Shown: positions 16,595 through 23,667 of the stretch, piece after piece
How positions within the stretch are numbered: the first letter of the stretch is position 1
Layout: each line of letters starts with the position of its first letter
Assembly (NCBI GenBank): GCA_046155885.1
Contig: JBJXFU010000013.1
Coordinates: forward strand, 8,954-72,953
DNA length: 64,000 nt
Direction: 5' to 3'
DNA from: JAOADN01 sp046155885
Lineage (GTDB): Bacteria > Pseudomonadota > Alphaproteobacteria > Rhodobacterales > Rhodobacteraceae
Program-made: the position numbers and the translations under genes
Notes under the pieces: generated by a model
What the model saw: only the letters and a program-made list of their open reading frames with translations
The model's database searches: none
Told to the model about the DNA's origin: nothing

Positions 16595-17147
16595 GGAGCG
16601 GGGGGGACGCCCGGGATGACGGCGGAGGGGGCGCGCGGGGTGCTGCGGGCCTGTTCCTGTGCCCGGCATTGCGGCAGTTCCGGCGCGTTTGGCTGACGCA
16701 CGGCCGCGCGCCATTCGTCTGACCTGCCGGGGGGGACCCGCGCGGCGAATCAGGGGGCGCGGCCCGCGAAGGGCATGTCCGGTCGCGGCTGTCGCCGTTG
16801 CCCCCGCTGCCGGCATGACGCGGCATGAGCCGGGGCGGGTTGCTTCGGGCGGGGAGAGCTGCGCGGGGTGCGGGGTGCGGGGGGGGGGCCCGATCTGCGG
16901 TCAGGGGTCGCCGGAAAGGCGCGGCCCGCATGCGGTTGCCTTCGGGAAGGCACGGACCTTCGAGGGAGTCCCCACTCGTGGCCCCGGTCTTTGCAGATGT
17001 CGCCGTCGCGGGTGCGGGAATCGGAGTGCGGGGCTGGAAACACCTCCGGTCGCCGTACACGGCCGTCGGTGCGCACCGGGCGGGGCGCGGGTCACGGCGA
17101 TGCCGTGCGAGGACAGGGGGGCCGGTGCGCCTTGGAAGCCGTGCGCC
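16595..17147. other. intergenic, no gene seen
   Basis: About 550 bases of very GC-rich sequence after the decayed regulator. The open frames here are short, arginine/alanine/proline rich and without any family resemblance. There is a run of ten G at 16879-16888 preceded by repeats of GCGGGGT. It may be the eroded remains of older genes. Confidence 0.55.
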
Positions 17148-17426
17148 CTATTCGGCGGCGATGCCGAGGCCGATCCGTTCGCGCAAGGTGCGCGCCTTCA
17201 TGCGGACCGAGACGACATAGGCGCTGCCGCCGACGCGCGCCATCAGTTCGGCGAGCGTCGGCGGGCGTTCGAACCATTCCTCCCACGTGCCTTCGCCGTC
17301 GCGCGTCACCAGGACGCGGCAGCGGCGGAGCGAGGCGAGCGCCCGCGTCCGGCGGCGCCGTGCCGTCATCACAAGCCGCTGCCCGACTTCCGTCGAAATC
17401 CGGTCGACCAGTTCATCTGCAATCAT
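17148..17426 (-). CDS. small protein of unknown family (paralog A)
   Basis: 92 residues, no signal peptide or membrane segment; basic N-terminal half with a helical stretch followed by TRDGEGTWEEWFERPPTL, VVSV and RTLRERIGLGIAAE at the end. About 56 percent of positions are identical to the protein at 17992-18273 in an essentially gap-free alignment, so both are real genes under selection. A G-rich Shine-Dalgarno (GGGGGGGCGCGG) precedes the ATG. I do not recognise the family. The shared WEE.F.RPPTL and RTLRER segments would be its signature. Confidence 0.72.
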   Translation of the reverse strand: MIADELVDRISTEVGQRLVMTARRRRTRALASLRRCRVLVTRDGEGTWEEWFERPPTLAELMARVGGSAYVVSVRMKARTLRERIGLGIAAE

Positions 17427-17535
17427 CCGCGCCCCCCCGGGCCTTGCGATGCGGAACGGCTTAACGGGAAGTGTCCAGCTTTGTCCCGAGTGGCCAATTC
17501 CGCATCGACTGGCCGATTGTTCGCCGATCCCGGTT

Positions 17536-17551
17536 AACGAAAGGTTTCGTT
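17536..17551. promoter_or_regulatory. perfect dyad AACGAAA-GG-TTTCGTT
   Basis: A 16-base palindrome in the divergent gap between paralog A and the small secreted protein. A symmetric AT-rich site in a GC-rich promoter region suggests a dimeric regulator operator. No regulator can be named. Confidence 0.35.
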
Positions 17552-17637
17552 CACCACGAAGGCGGTTCCGGGATGTGCCTAAACTTTTCTTCTCCCCCGG
17601 GCCGGCACCGGGCGCGGGAGGTTATCCACAAGACGTC

Positions 17638-17659
17638 ATGAATGTGTTATGAATCTGTT
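17638..17659 (+). repeat. 11-base tandem repeat ATGAAT(G/C)TGTT
   Basis: ATGAATGTGTT is followed directly by ATGAATCTGTT, one mismatch, exactly about one helical turn apart. It lies 27 bases before the start codon of the small secreted protein, so it is a candidate regulator site. A perfect TTATCCACA (DnaA box consensus) sits at 17622-17630 just upstream. Confidence 0.4.
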
Positions 17660-17685
17660 ACGTCCTCCGGAGGGCCAAGTTTCCG

Positions 17686-17985
17686 ATGATCGGGCCGCGA
17701 ATCCCCTGTGCGCTGCTGCTTCTGGGCGCCTCAGGCGCCTCTTCGGCGCCAGCCGACCCGCTGACCGGGATATGGTGCGCGGAACGGGCCGTGGTGACGC
17801 GTGCCATCGAGGTCCGGCAGGGAGCGGTGCTGCGCGGCGAGGGTGTCCGCGATCCCGAAAGCGTCCTGGAACTCTGGTCCGATGCGGCCGGGGGATGGAC
17901 GCTGGTGGTGAGTTATGCCGACGGGCGGTCCTGTGTGGTGGCGCTCGGCGAGGCCTGGTCGGATCTCGCTGCGGCGCCGTCCTGA
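17686..17985 (+). CDS. small secreted protein of unknown function
   Basis: 99 residues beginning with a signal-peptide-like segment (CALLLLGASGASSAPA, cut likely near residue 25). The mature part, about 75 residues, begins ADPLTGIWCAERAV. Only two cysteines remain after the signal. A GGAGG lies 12-16 bases before the ATG, rather far. It sits between two paralogous genes on the opposite strand, and its stop lies 6 bases from the end of paralog B. No family is recognised; a small periplasmic beta-rich protein is possible from the alternating hydrophobic pattern. Confidence 0.6.
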   Translation: MIGPRIPCALLLLGASGASSAPADPLTGIWCAERAVVTRAIEVRQGAVLRGEGVRDPESVLELWSDAAGGWTLVVSYADGRSCVVALGEAWSDLAAAPS

Positions 17986-17991
17986 CCGACG

Positions 17992-18273
17992 CTACTCGGC
18001 CGCGATCCGCATCATCACGCGCTCGCGCAGGGTCCGCCGCCGCATCGCGACAGAGACCACGAAGGCGTTCGGCCCGGCACGTTCGAGGAGCTTCGCCAGT
18101 GTCGGCGGCCGGTCGAAATGTTCTTCCCAGGTGTCGCTGCCGTCGCGCGTTAGGGTCACCACGACGCGCGAGATTGCCGCCAGCGCGCGTCTGCGGCCGG
18201 CGCGGGCGCGTTCGCTCAGCATGCGGCCGGTTTCGGACGACAGCCTGTCGATGAGTTCTTCGGAAACGCCCAT
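17992..18273 (-). CDS. small protein of unknown family (paralog B)
   Basis: 93 residues from ATG 18273, where a GGGGGA Shine-Dalgarno precedes and homology with paralog A begins; the open frame upstream adds 29 unrelated residues. Shared with paralog A: EL.DR.S.E.G at the N-terminus, TRDG..TWEE.F.RPPTLA, VVSV.M and RTLRER...I.AAE. It looks cytoplasmic and basic. Two copies flanking one small secreted gene suggest a duplication of a gene with its surroundings. Function unknown. Confidence 0.72.
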   Translation of the reverse strand: MGVSEELIDRLSSETGRMLSERARAGRRRALAAISRVVVTLTRDGSDTWEEHFDRPPTLAKLLERAGPNAFVVSVAMRRRTLRERVMMRIAAE

Positions 18274-18587
18274 CTGGTCCCCCAACCAAGGATGTTCATG
18301 CCCGCACGGGACGAACCGCCCGGCACACCCCACATCGACCGGAAAGCGGGGCGCCGTCAACGCCGGCGGGGCGGGCTATGCGGGCCTTCGCCGGTCGGGC
18401 CTACCGGACGCCGGAAATCCGCCGACGGGCCCTTGACGGGGTATGCCCTGCGCGGCGATTCGCCGACCGCGTGGCGCACCAGCCGGCGTGCCGCCGCCTG
18501 CGTGCGGGGTCGCGGCAGGGATGCGTTAACCCCGATCCGGTAGGCAGGGTTCCCGAACGCCCCGCGATCCGGGGCCGGGGGCCCTGC
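18274..18587. other. intergenic, no gene seen
   Basis: About 314 bases between the divergent paralog B and methyltransferase genes. It should hold both promoters, but I find no clear -35/-10 pair and no convincing small gene. Confidence 0.5.
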
Positions 18588-19541
18588 ATGACCGCCTTGC
18601 CGCTGCTCGACGCCGAAGAACTTCGCACCCTGTCGGGCCTGGCCCGGCGCGCGCTCTGGGCGCCGCCTTCGGTGCGTGCCGCGCTGCAGGCGCAGAACGT
18701 GAACATCACCCCGGCGAACTTCTATTCGGCGATCCCCTCGATCGCCGAAATCGACCGGTCATGGGAGCACCGCCGCCCGGGCGAGGAGGTTTTCAACGGC
18801 GGGCTGTTCGATCCGCCGGCGCTTGCGGCCTGGCTTGACCGGCTGGCCCCCTTCGCAGACGAGTTTGACCCGCCTCTTGACCCGCCGGACCCGAAGGACG
18901 GCGGCGCGCCGGCCTTCCACTGGCGGAACCCGGCCTTTTCCTACAGCGATGCCCTGGCCTATTACTGCACGATCCGGGCGCTGCAGCCCGAGGGTATCGT
19001 CGAAGTCGGCGCGGGCTTTTCCACCCTGATCGCCGATCTGGCGCTGAGGCGGAACGGGCACGGCCGGCTGACGGTGATCGAGCCCTGGCCGAAGCCCTTC
19101 CTGCGCAAGCTCGAGACGATCGGCAGTCTGATCGAGGAACCGGTGCAGGACGTTCCGCTGGCCCGTCTGGTCGGTCTGGTCGAAGAGGCCGGGCTGTGGT
19201 TCATCGATTCGACCCATACGGTGAAGAGCGGCAGCGACTGCCTGTGGCTCTACCTCAAGGCGATGCCGGCCCTGTCACGCGAGGTGGTGGTGCATTCGCA
19301 CGACATCTTCCTGCCCTTCGGGTTCCCCAAGGGGCCGATGCAGGAAAAGCAGATCTACTGGACCGAACAATATCTGCTCTACGCCTATCTGCTCGACAAC
19401 CCGCGGGCCGAGGTGCTGTTTTCAAGCGCCTACGGCACGGCGCGCATGGCGGACCGGCTGGGCGCGTTCATGGGCGGGAAGTACCCGATGGGCGGGGGGT
19501 CGATCTGGTACCGCATCCGTCCGAAGCGGGAGGCCGCCTGA
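18588..19541 (+). CDS. class I SAM-dependent methyltransferase
   Basis: 317 residues from ATG 18588; the frame is open further upstream but without family-like sequence. The SAM-binding loop is GIVEVGAGFSTLIAD, followed by LTVIEPWP (acidic residue at the end of strand 2) and VVHSHDIFLPFG, typical of methyltransferases of the Methyltransf_24 kind. Soluble, single gene between unrelated neighbours. The substrate is unknown; relatives often sit near glycan genes and methylate sugars. Confidence 0.75.
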   Translation: MTALPLLDAEELRTLSGLARRALWAPPSVRAALQAQNVNITPANFYSAIPSIAEIDRSWEHRRPGEEVFNGGLFDPPALAAWLDRLAPFADEFDPPLDPPDPKDGGAPAFHWRNPAFSYSDALAYYCTIRALQPEGIVEVGAGFSTLIADLALRRNGHGRLTVIEPWPKPFLRKLETIGSLIEEPVQDVPLARLVGLVEEAGLWFIDSTHTVKSGSDCLWLYLKAMPALSREVVVHSHDIFLPFGFPKGPMQEKQIYWTEQYLLYAYLLDNPRAEVLFSSAYGTARMADRLGAFMGGKYPMGGGSIWYRIRPKREAA

Positions 19542-19993
19542 GGCCGGCTGTCAGGGGATCCGGCCAGGAAGGCGCGAGATGCGGGGTTCTGCGCGATCCG
19601 CGAGGGTCGCGGGCGGAGGCGGCGGGGACGACGCCCGGGCGGTGCGAGAAGAGGCTGCGGACGGACGGAGCGGGCGGACGTCGGGTACCCCGGTGGGGCC
19701 GACTGGCGGAGTGGACGCACAGAGAAGACGGGCGGAGCGGGCGGGCGGCCTCTTCGGAGGCCGGGAACGGGCCGTCTGGCTGGCTTTCCCCATGCTGTGC
19801 GCGGGAAGGCCGAGGCGCGGGTAGGTGAGGGAAGAGACCCGGAGCCTCGGTTGGCCTGTCGCGTATGAACCGAACCGGCCCCGCAGGCACCGGGAACCGA
19901 TCGGGGACGATCCGGAGCAGCGCACGGACGAAACGGGCCACAGCCCCGCCAACTTCCGTCGCGGCGCGACCGTCCCCCGCCGGGCGGCCGGGG
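19542..19993. other. intergenic, no protein gene seen; possible structured RNA
   Basis: About 450 bases. Open frames on both strands are proline/arginine-rich reading artefacts of GC-rich sequence. It contains a near-perfect 17-base direct repeat ACGG(A/G)CGGAGCGGGCGG (19661 and 19729) and a stable hairpin with a TTCG loop at 19746-19763. Confidence 0.45.
19746..19763. other. 7-bp hairpin with TTCG tetraloop
   Basis: CGGCCTC-TTCG-GAGGCCG is a perfect stem closed by the extra-stable UUCG tetraloop. There is no T-run after it, so it is not a classical terminator. It may be part of a small RNA or the 3' end of the methyltransferase transcript. Confidence 0.4.
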
Positions 19994-20200
19994 TCAGAGC
20001 AGCTTGAGGTCCGAGGCCGACGAACGGCCGTCGCGGCCGGACTGCAACTCGTAGCTGACCTTCTGGTTGTCGTTGAGCGACTTCAGCCCGGCGCGCTCGA
20101 CCGCCGAAACATGGACAAAGATGTCCTTGCCGCCGTCATCGGGCGCGATGAAGCCGTAGCCCTTCGTCGAGTTGAACCACTTGACCGTTCCGGTGGCCAT
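19994..20200 (-). CDS. cold-shock domain protein
   Basis: 68 residues, single OB-fold cold-shock domain. RNP1 is KGYGFIAP and RNP2 is DIFVHVSAV, both complete; begins MATGTVKWFNSTKG. ATG 20200 is chosen because the Shine-Dalgarno GAGGAGAA precedes it and the family starts there. It binds single-stranded RNA/DNA and acts as an RNA chaperone. The long leader (about 130 bases to the predicted promoter) is typical of csp mRNAs. Confidence 0.97.
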   Translation of the reverse strand: MATGTVKWFNSTKGYGFIAPDDGGKDIFVHVSAVERAGLKSLNDNQKVSYELQSGRDGRSSASDLKLL

Positions 20201-20334
20201 TCCCGTCTTCTCCTCGGTCTTGACTCCCCCCGCGCCATTGCGGGGGCCGTGCAGCCAGGTCTTTCGGTCAGTCCGGCTGCCCCATTTCATCGAGGGAGCG
20301 GTGGGAAAGTCTGCGTTCACGCGCTTGGGATGAT

Positions 20335-20363
20335 CCTATATCCGCCAAAAAAATCAAGATTAA
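20335..20363 (-). promoter_or_regulatory. candidate promoter of the cold-shock gene
   Basis: On the minus strand TTAATC (20363-20358), 17 bases, then TATAGG (20340-20335). The surrounding stretch is unusually AT-rich for this window. It would give a leader of about 130 bases. Confidence 0.35.
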
Positions 20364-20444
20364 CCATTTGCACGGCTGTCTTGGGCGGTACGGGGCTGGC
20401 AAAGGCCGCTGCGCGAACCGGGCGGGCGCGCGGCCGGCGCGGGT

Positions 20445-21011
20445 CTAGCCCGGCGCCTCGCGCCCGAGGACGGCGCGGCGCAGCATGCGGTCGACAGAGA
20501 GCGCGCCGCCGCCGAGCGCGGCGAGGACGAGGAACAGAAGCACCCAGAGCGCCCGCTGGTCGAGGATCAGCGCCCCCGAGGCCGCGTCGAGCCAGCGCCC
20601 GAGATCGTCGCCGCTGACGCCGTGCCCGTAGATGTCGGTGAGGCTCTGCACGAGGACGAAGCCGATCATCCCCAATGCGGCAAGGCGGGTGAAGGCGCCG
20701 GCCACGATGAGGAGCGGCAGGGCGAACTCGGCCCACATCCCGGCGGTGACGACCGCCCATTGCATGAGCCCTAGCTTCGAGACGTCATAGCCCGCGGCCT
20801 CGGTCAGGCGGGGGAAGACCTGGACATAGGCGCCGTCCGAGGGGAACAGGAACCCCAATGCGCCGGTCCCGAGTTTCGTCGCGCCGGAGGACCAGAAGTA
20901 GACGAGAAGCACCGCGGCGAAGCAGAGCCGTGCTGCCAGCGGCAGGAGCGAGGGGGCGAGCGCCGCACTACGGTCGCCGAGGTCGGCGAGACCGCGCAAG
21001 AGGGTGAACAT
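20445..21011 (-). CDS. DoxX family membrane protein of the bufferin-type operon
   Basis: 188 residues with about four hydrophobic helices (LPLAARLCFAAVLLVYFW; MWAEFALPLLIVAGAF; the C-terminal LWVLLFLVLAALGGG). The DoxX fold is recognisable by its length, spacing and the TKL..G.LG...P segment after helix 1. Its start touches the end of the DUF2063 gene, so it is the last gene of the operon. DoxX-like proteins are frequent companions of DUF2282/DUF692 operons, probably handling electrons or quinones for the membrane step; the exact role is unknown. Confidence 0.88.
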   Translation of the reverse strand: MFTLLRGLADLGDRSAALAPSLLPLAARLCFAAVLLVYFWSSGATKLGTGALGFLFPSDGAYVQVFPRLTEAAGYDVSKLGLMQWAVVTAGMWAEFALPLLIVAGAFTRLAALGMIGFVLVQSLTDIYGHGVSGDDLGRWLDAASGALILDQRALWVLLFLVLAALGGGALSVDRMLRRAVLGREAPG

Positions 21012-21748
21012 CAGGGTTCTCCGTGAAGGATGCCGGTGACGGCGCTATGGCCGAGAAGCAGCGAGAGGGTTCCGGCGAACGCCTCCGGCCCCGGCATGGC
21101 GGCGACCGCGAGCGGCTCGCCCGCGAGCAGTGCCGCGAGGACGGTGCCGCCGCCCAAGGGCAGAAGGCAGGGTTCGGGGTCGAAGCCGCGCCTGAGGACG
21201 GCGATGTCCTCGGCGATCTTCCGCGCCGGGGCGGGGGCGTCCCGGGTGTTCGCGGCCCAGATCGAGAAGACCGGCCAGGGCGAGCGGACGAGCCTTGCGG
21301 AAGGAGAGAGCGCGAGACGGGTGGATTCAGGGGGAAGGTCGGGCAGGCGGGCCAGCGCGCCGGCGGAAAGGGGCGGGGCGTCGGCGGCGTGGTAGGAGTC
21401 GAGGATCGCCAGTTCCAGCCGCGCCACGTCGGGCAGGTAGCCCAGATGCGCGGCAGGTCCGAAGGCGGCGAGGAAATCGGGCATCGCCGCGCCGTACCCG
21501 GCCATCACCGGCGAGGAAGGCGGATGCTGGCGCAAGAAGATTCCGGCCATCGCCTTGAAGAAGTCCTCGCCCACAAGTTTCCTCAGGACCGGGAACTGGG
21601 TTTCGAGCGCCTCGGTCAGGCCGACAGCCACGTTGTTGCGGTAGACCGCGAAGCGCCGCCCGGCGGGCTCGCCCCCCGGGCCGCGAAGGTTCGCGGGCGG
21701 CGGCGCGTCGGGGTCGAGCAGCGCGGATCGGAACGCCGGTTCGATCAT
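21011..21748 (-). CDS. bufC: DUF2063 / BufC (HvfC)-type partner protein
   Basis: 245 residues from ATG 21748, which overlaps the stop of bufB (ATGA). The N-terminal half has the DUF2063 pattern FAVYRNNVAVGLTEALETQF and FF.AMAGIFLRQHPP. These proteins pair with DUF692 MNIO enzymes and are thought to present the precursor peptide's leader. The order precursor-MNIO-partner-DoxX is the conserved bufferin/Hvf arrangement. The 3' end shares one base with the DoxX start. Confidence 0.9.
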   Translation of the reverse strand: MIEPAFRSALLDPDAPPPANLRGPGGEPAGRRFAVYRNNVAVGLTEALETQFPVLRKLVGEDFFKAMAGIFLRQHPPSSPVMAGYGAAMPDFLAAFGPAAHLGYLPDVARLELAILDSYHAADAPPLSAGALARLPDLPPESTRLALSPSARLVRSPWPVFSIWAANTRDAPAPARKIAEDIAVLRRGFDPEPCLLPLGGGTVLAALLAGEPLAVAAMPGPEAFAGTLSLLLGHSAVTGILHGEP

Positions 21749-22605
21749 CGCGACGCGCCTGCGAGGATGGACTGCGCCAGGCCGGCTTCCTGCGCAAGGA
21801 CGGGCCAGTCCGGCACGGCGTTGTCCCATTCGATCAGCGTCGGGCGCGCCCCGGCCTTGGCGATGACATGCGCGTAGAGCGACCAGACCGGGTCCGCGAC
21901 CTCGCGGCTGTGGCTGTCGATCAAGAGCGGTGCGCCGAGGTCGTCGGTATCGGCGTCGTGGCCGCCAAGGTGGATTTCGCCCACCTCCGCAAGGGGGAAG
22001 GCGGCGATGTAGTCGCGGGGATCGAAGCGCAGGTTGGTGGCCGAGACGAAGACGTTGTTGACGTCAAGAAGAAGCCCGCAGCCGGTCCGGCGGGCGATTT
22101 CGGCGAGGAAATCGGTTTCGCTCATCCCGGCATCGGCGAAGATCAGATAGCTCGACGGGTTCTCCAGGAGCATCCGGCGGCCGAGCCGGTCCTGCACCTC
22201 ATCGATATGCGCGGCGACGCGGGCGAGGGTCGACTCGGTGTAGGGCAGCGGCAGGAGGTCGTTGAAGTAGGCGCCGTCATGGGTGGACCAGGCGAGGTGC
22301 TCGGAGAAGCTCGCGGGGGCGATCAGGTCGACCAGGCGCCGCAGTCGGGCGAGGTGGTCGCGATCCAGGGGGCCTTCGCCGCCGATGGACAGGCCGACGC
22401 CGTGAACGGATATCGGAAACCGCTCGGCCAGGTGGCGCAGCTGGGCGATCGGGCGGCCGCCGTCGCCCATGTAGTTCTCGGCGTGGATTTCCAGCCACCT
22501 GACCGCCCCGGGATCGGCCATGATGTCGGAAAAGTGCCGTGGCTTGTAGCCGACGCCCGGCGCGTCCGGCAGCCCGCGGCCTTCTGATCGGTCGAACATC
22601 GCCAT
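21745..22605 (-). CDS. bufB: DUF692 multinuclear iron oxidase, BufB (HvfB) type
   Basis: 286 residues, TIM-barrel MNIO enzyme. Metal-site and barrel motifs in order: WLEIHAENYM, ISVHGVGLSIGG, FSEHLAWS, LLENPSSY, LLLDVNNVFVSATN, EIHLGGHD and LIEWDN. Family members use two or three irons and oxygen to convert cysteines of a partner peptide into thiooxazole/oxazolone-thioamide type groups (established for the bufferin/HvfA systems). The substrate here should be the adjacent DUF2282 protein. The start ATG 22605 has TTGGGGG upstream; a second ATG at 22599 is possible. Confidence 0.94.
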   Translation of the reverse strand: MAMFDRSEGRGLPDAPGVGYKPRHFSDIMADPGAVRWLEIHAENYMGDGGRPIAQLRHLAERFPISVHGVGLSIGGEGPLDRDHLARLRRLVDLIAPASFSEHLAWSTHDGAYFNDLLPLPYTESTLARVAAHIDEVQDRLGRRMLLENPSSYLIFADAGMSETDFLAEIARRTGCGLLLDVNNVFVSATNLRFDPRDYIAAFPLAEVGEIHLGGHDADTDDLGAPLLIDSHSREVADPVWSLYAHVIAKAGARPTLIEWDNAVPDWPVLAQEAGLAQSILAGASR

Positions 22606-22622
22606 CCCCCAAGGGTCGTCCG

Positions 22623-22646
22623 CCCCCGGGCGGCGTGGCCCGGGGG
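22623..22646. other. strong hairpin between bufA and bufB
   Basis: CCCCCGGGC (22623-22631), 6-base loop, GCCCGGGGG (22638-22646): a perfect 9-bp GC stem in the 56-base gap between precursor and enzyme genes. No T-run follows. It may stabilise the short bufA mRNA or attenuate read-through so that precursor exceeds enzyme. Confidence 0.6.
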
Positions 22647-22661
22647 TCGGCGCGGTCAGCC

Positions 22662-22952
22662 TCAGCCCTGCGGCAGGTCGCGGTCGAGGGCCTCGAGCGC
22701 GCCCATGCGGCCGTCGGGCAGTTCCATCGTGGTGCAGGTGCCGGCCGGGACGAGCTTCCAGGAATTGCCCTGGTAGTCGACCTTCGAGGTGCCCGCGCAG
22801 GTGGTGCCGGCGCCGGCGGCGCAGTCGTTCTTGCCGGCGAGCGACACGCCGAAGCATTTCTCCATATCGGCTGCGCTGGCCGCCGAGACGGTCAGGCCGG
22901 AAAGCGCGGTGGCGAGCGCCGTCGCAAGCAGGGCGCGGTTCGAAACGTTCAT
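22662..22952 (-). CDS. bufA: DUF2282 bufferin-type precursor peptide, BufA1
   Basis: 96 residues with a signal peptide (ALLATALATALSGLTVSAA, AxA cut near residue 28). The mature part carries the four conserved cysteines of DUF2282: EKCFGV (33), KNDCAAG (44), TTCAGTS (52) and AGTCTTM (73). Family members are RiPP precursors whose cysteines are modified by the DUF692 enzyme to bind copper in the periplasm. ATG 22952 is supported by GGAGGAAGAAG. First gene of the leftward operon and directly behind the ECF-type promoter at 23001-23026. Confidence 0.95.
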   Translation of the reverse strand: MNVSNRALLATALATALSGLTVSAASAADMEKCFGVSLAGKNDCAAGAGTTCAGTSKVDYQGNSWKLVPAGTCTTMELPDGRMGALEALDRDLPQG

Positions 22953-23000
22953 CTTCTTCCTCCAGTGATATGGCGCCGTCGTGGCGTCCGTGGTTGTCCA

Positions 23001-23026
23001 TTCGGGACGGTGCCGCCGGTCGTTAC
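23001..23026 (-). promoter_or_regulatory. ECF-type promoter of the bufferin operon
   Basis: On the minus strand GGTAAC, 17 bases, CGAAT, ending 48 bases before bufA. The same GTAAC-N17-CGAA pattern stands in front of the sigma factor gene. It closely resembles the GTAACC...CGAA type known for the SigF/NrsF pair of Caulobacter (from memory). Confidence 0.75.
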
Positions 23027-23073
23027 CGGCGTCACGAAAGGGTGAATGGCTGGTGCATTTCCGCGCCCCTGTT

Positions 23074-23099
23074 GTAACGTTTCGCCCGTAACAGGCGAA
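23074..23099 (+). promoter_or_regulatory. ECF-type promoter of the sigma factor gene (autoregulation)
   Basis: TGTAAC, 17 bases, CGAAG directly upstream of the sigma gene start at 23116. Spacing and core sequence equal those of the divergent bufA promoter. Transcription would begin only about 10 bases before the start codon. Confidence 0.7.
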
Positions 23100-23115
23100 G
23101 TGAAGATTACCGGGA

Positions 23116-23667
23116 TTGTCCGACCGCGAACATCTCTGGGCCGAACTCATGCGCCGGGCGAACCGGGGCGATGCCGCAGCCTATGCGCGGTTTCTGTCCG
23201 AGTCGGCGCCTGTCATTCGCGGTGTCGTTGCGGCTCGCGGCAGATCGCTTGGCGCGGAAGTCGAGGATGTGGTGCAGGAAGTGCTGCTTGCCGTTCATGC
23301 CAAACGCCATACCTGGCGCGAAGCGGATGCCCTGCTGCCGTGGCTTTATGCCATAGCCCGCTACAAGACCGCCGACGCGGCGCGCCGGCGGCGCGGGGGC
23401 GAGACGGTTCAGGTCGAGGAACTGGCTGACACCCTGCCGGCGGAGCCGGGGGGGGACCTGACGGCCGGGCGCGATATCGGACGGCTGCTCGGCCGGATCG
23501 ACGGGCGCTCGGCGTCGATTGTCCGCGCGATCGGGGTCGAGGAGGAAAGCGCCGAGGCGGTGGCGATGCGGATGGGGATGACAGGGGGCGCGGTCCGGGT
23601 GGCGTATCACCGGGCGATGACGCGGCTCCGCCGGCTGGCGGGTGCCGGGGAAGAGGAACGGGAATGA
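23116..23667 (+). CDS. sigF: ECF RNA polymerase sigma factor, SigF-like
   Basis: 183 residues with sigma regions 2 (EDVVQEVLLAVHAKRHTW then LLPWLYAIARYKTADAARRR) and 4 (GRSASIVRAIGVEEESAEAV ... GGAVRVAYHRAMTRLRRLA). The likely start is TTG 23116; an ATG at 23149 would remove 11 residues. It overlaps the anti-sigma gene by four bases. The pair controls heavy-metal or redox response in Caulobacter (SigF-NrsF), and here it faces the bufferin operon, which has a matching promoter. Confidence 0.92.
   Translation: MSDREHLWAELMRRANRGDAAAYARFLSESAPVIRGVVAARGRSLGAEVEDVVQEVLLAVHAKRHTWREADALLPWLYAIARYKTADAARRRRGGETVQVEELADTLPAEPGGDLTAGRDIGRLLGRIDGRSASIVRAIGVEEESAEAVAMRMGMTGGAVRVAYHRAMTRLRRLAGAGEEERE

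Noticed and set aside
16595..17147. several overlapping frames of 60-290 codons after the pseudogene
   Set aside because: All are Arg/Pro/Gly rich, mutually overlapping and have no family resemblance or good ribosome sites.
17622..17630. perfect DnaA-box sequence TTATCCACA, considered as part of an origin
   Set aside because: It stands alone; no cluster of further boxes, no AT-rich unwinding region and no dnaA, repABC or parAB genes nearby.
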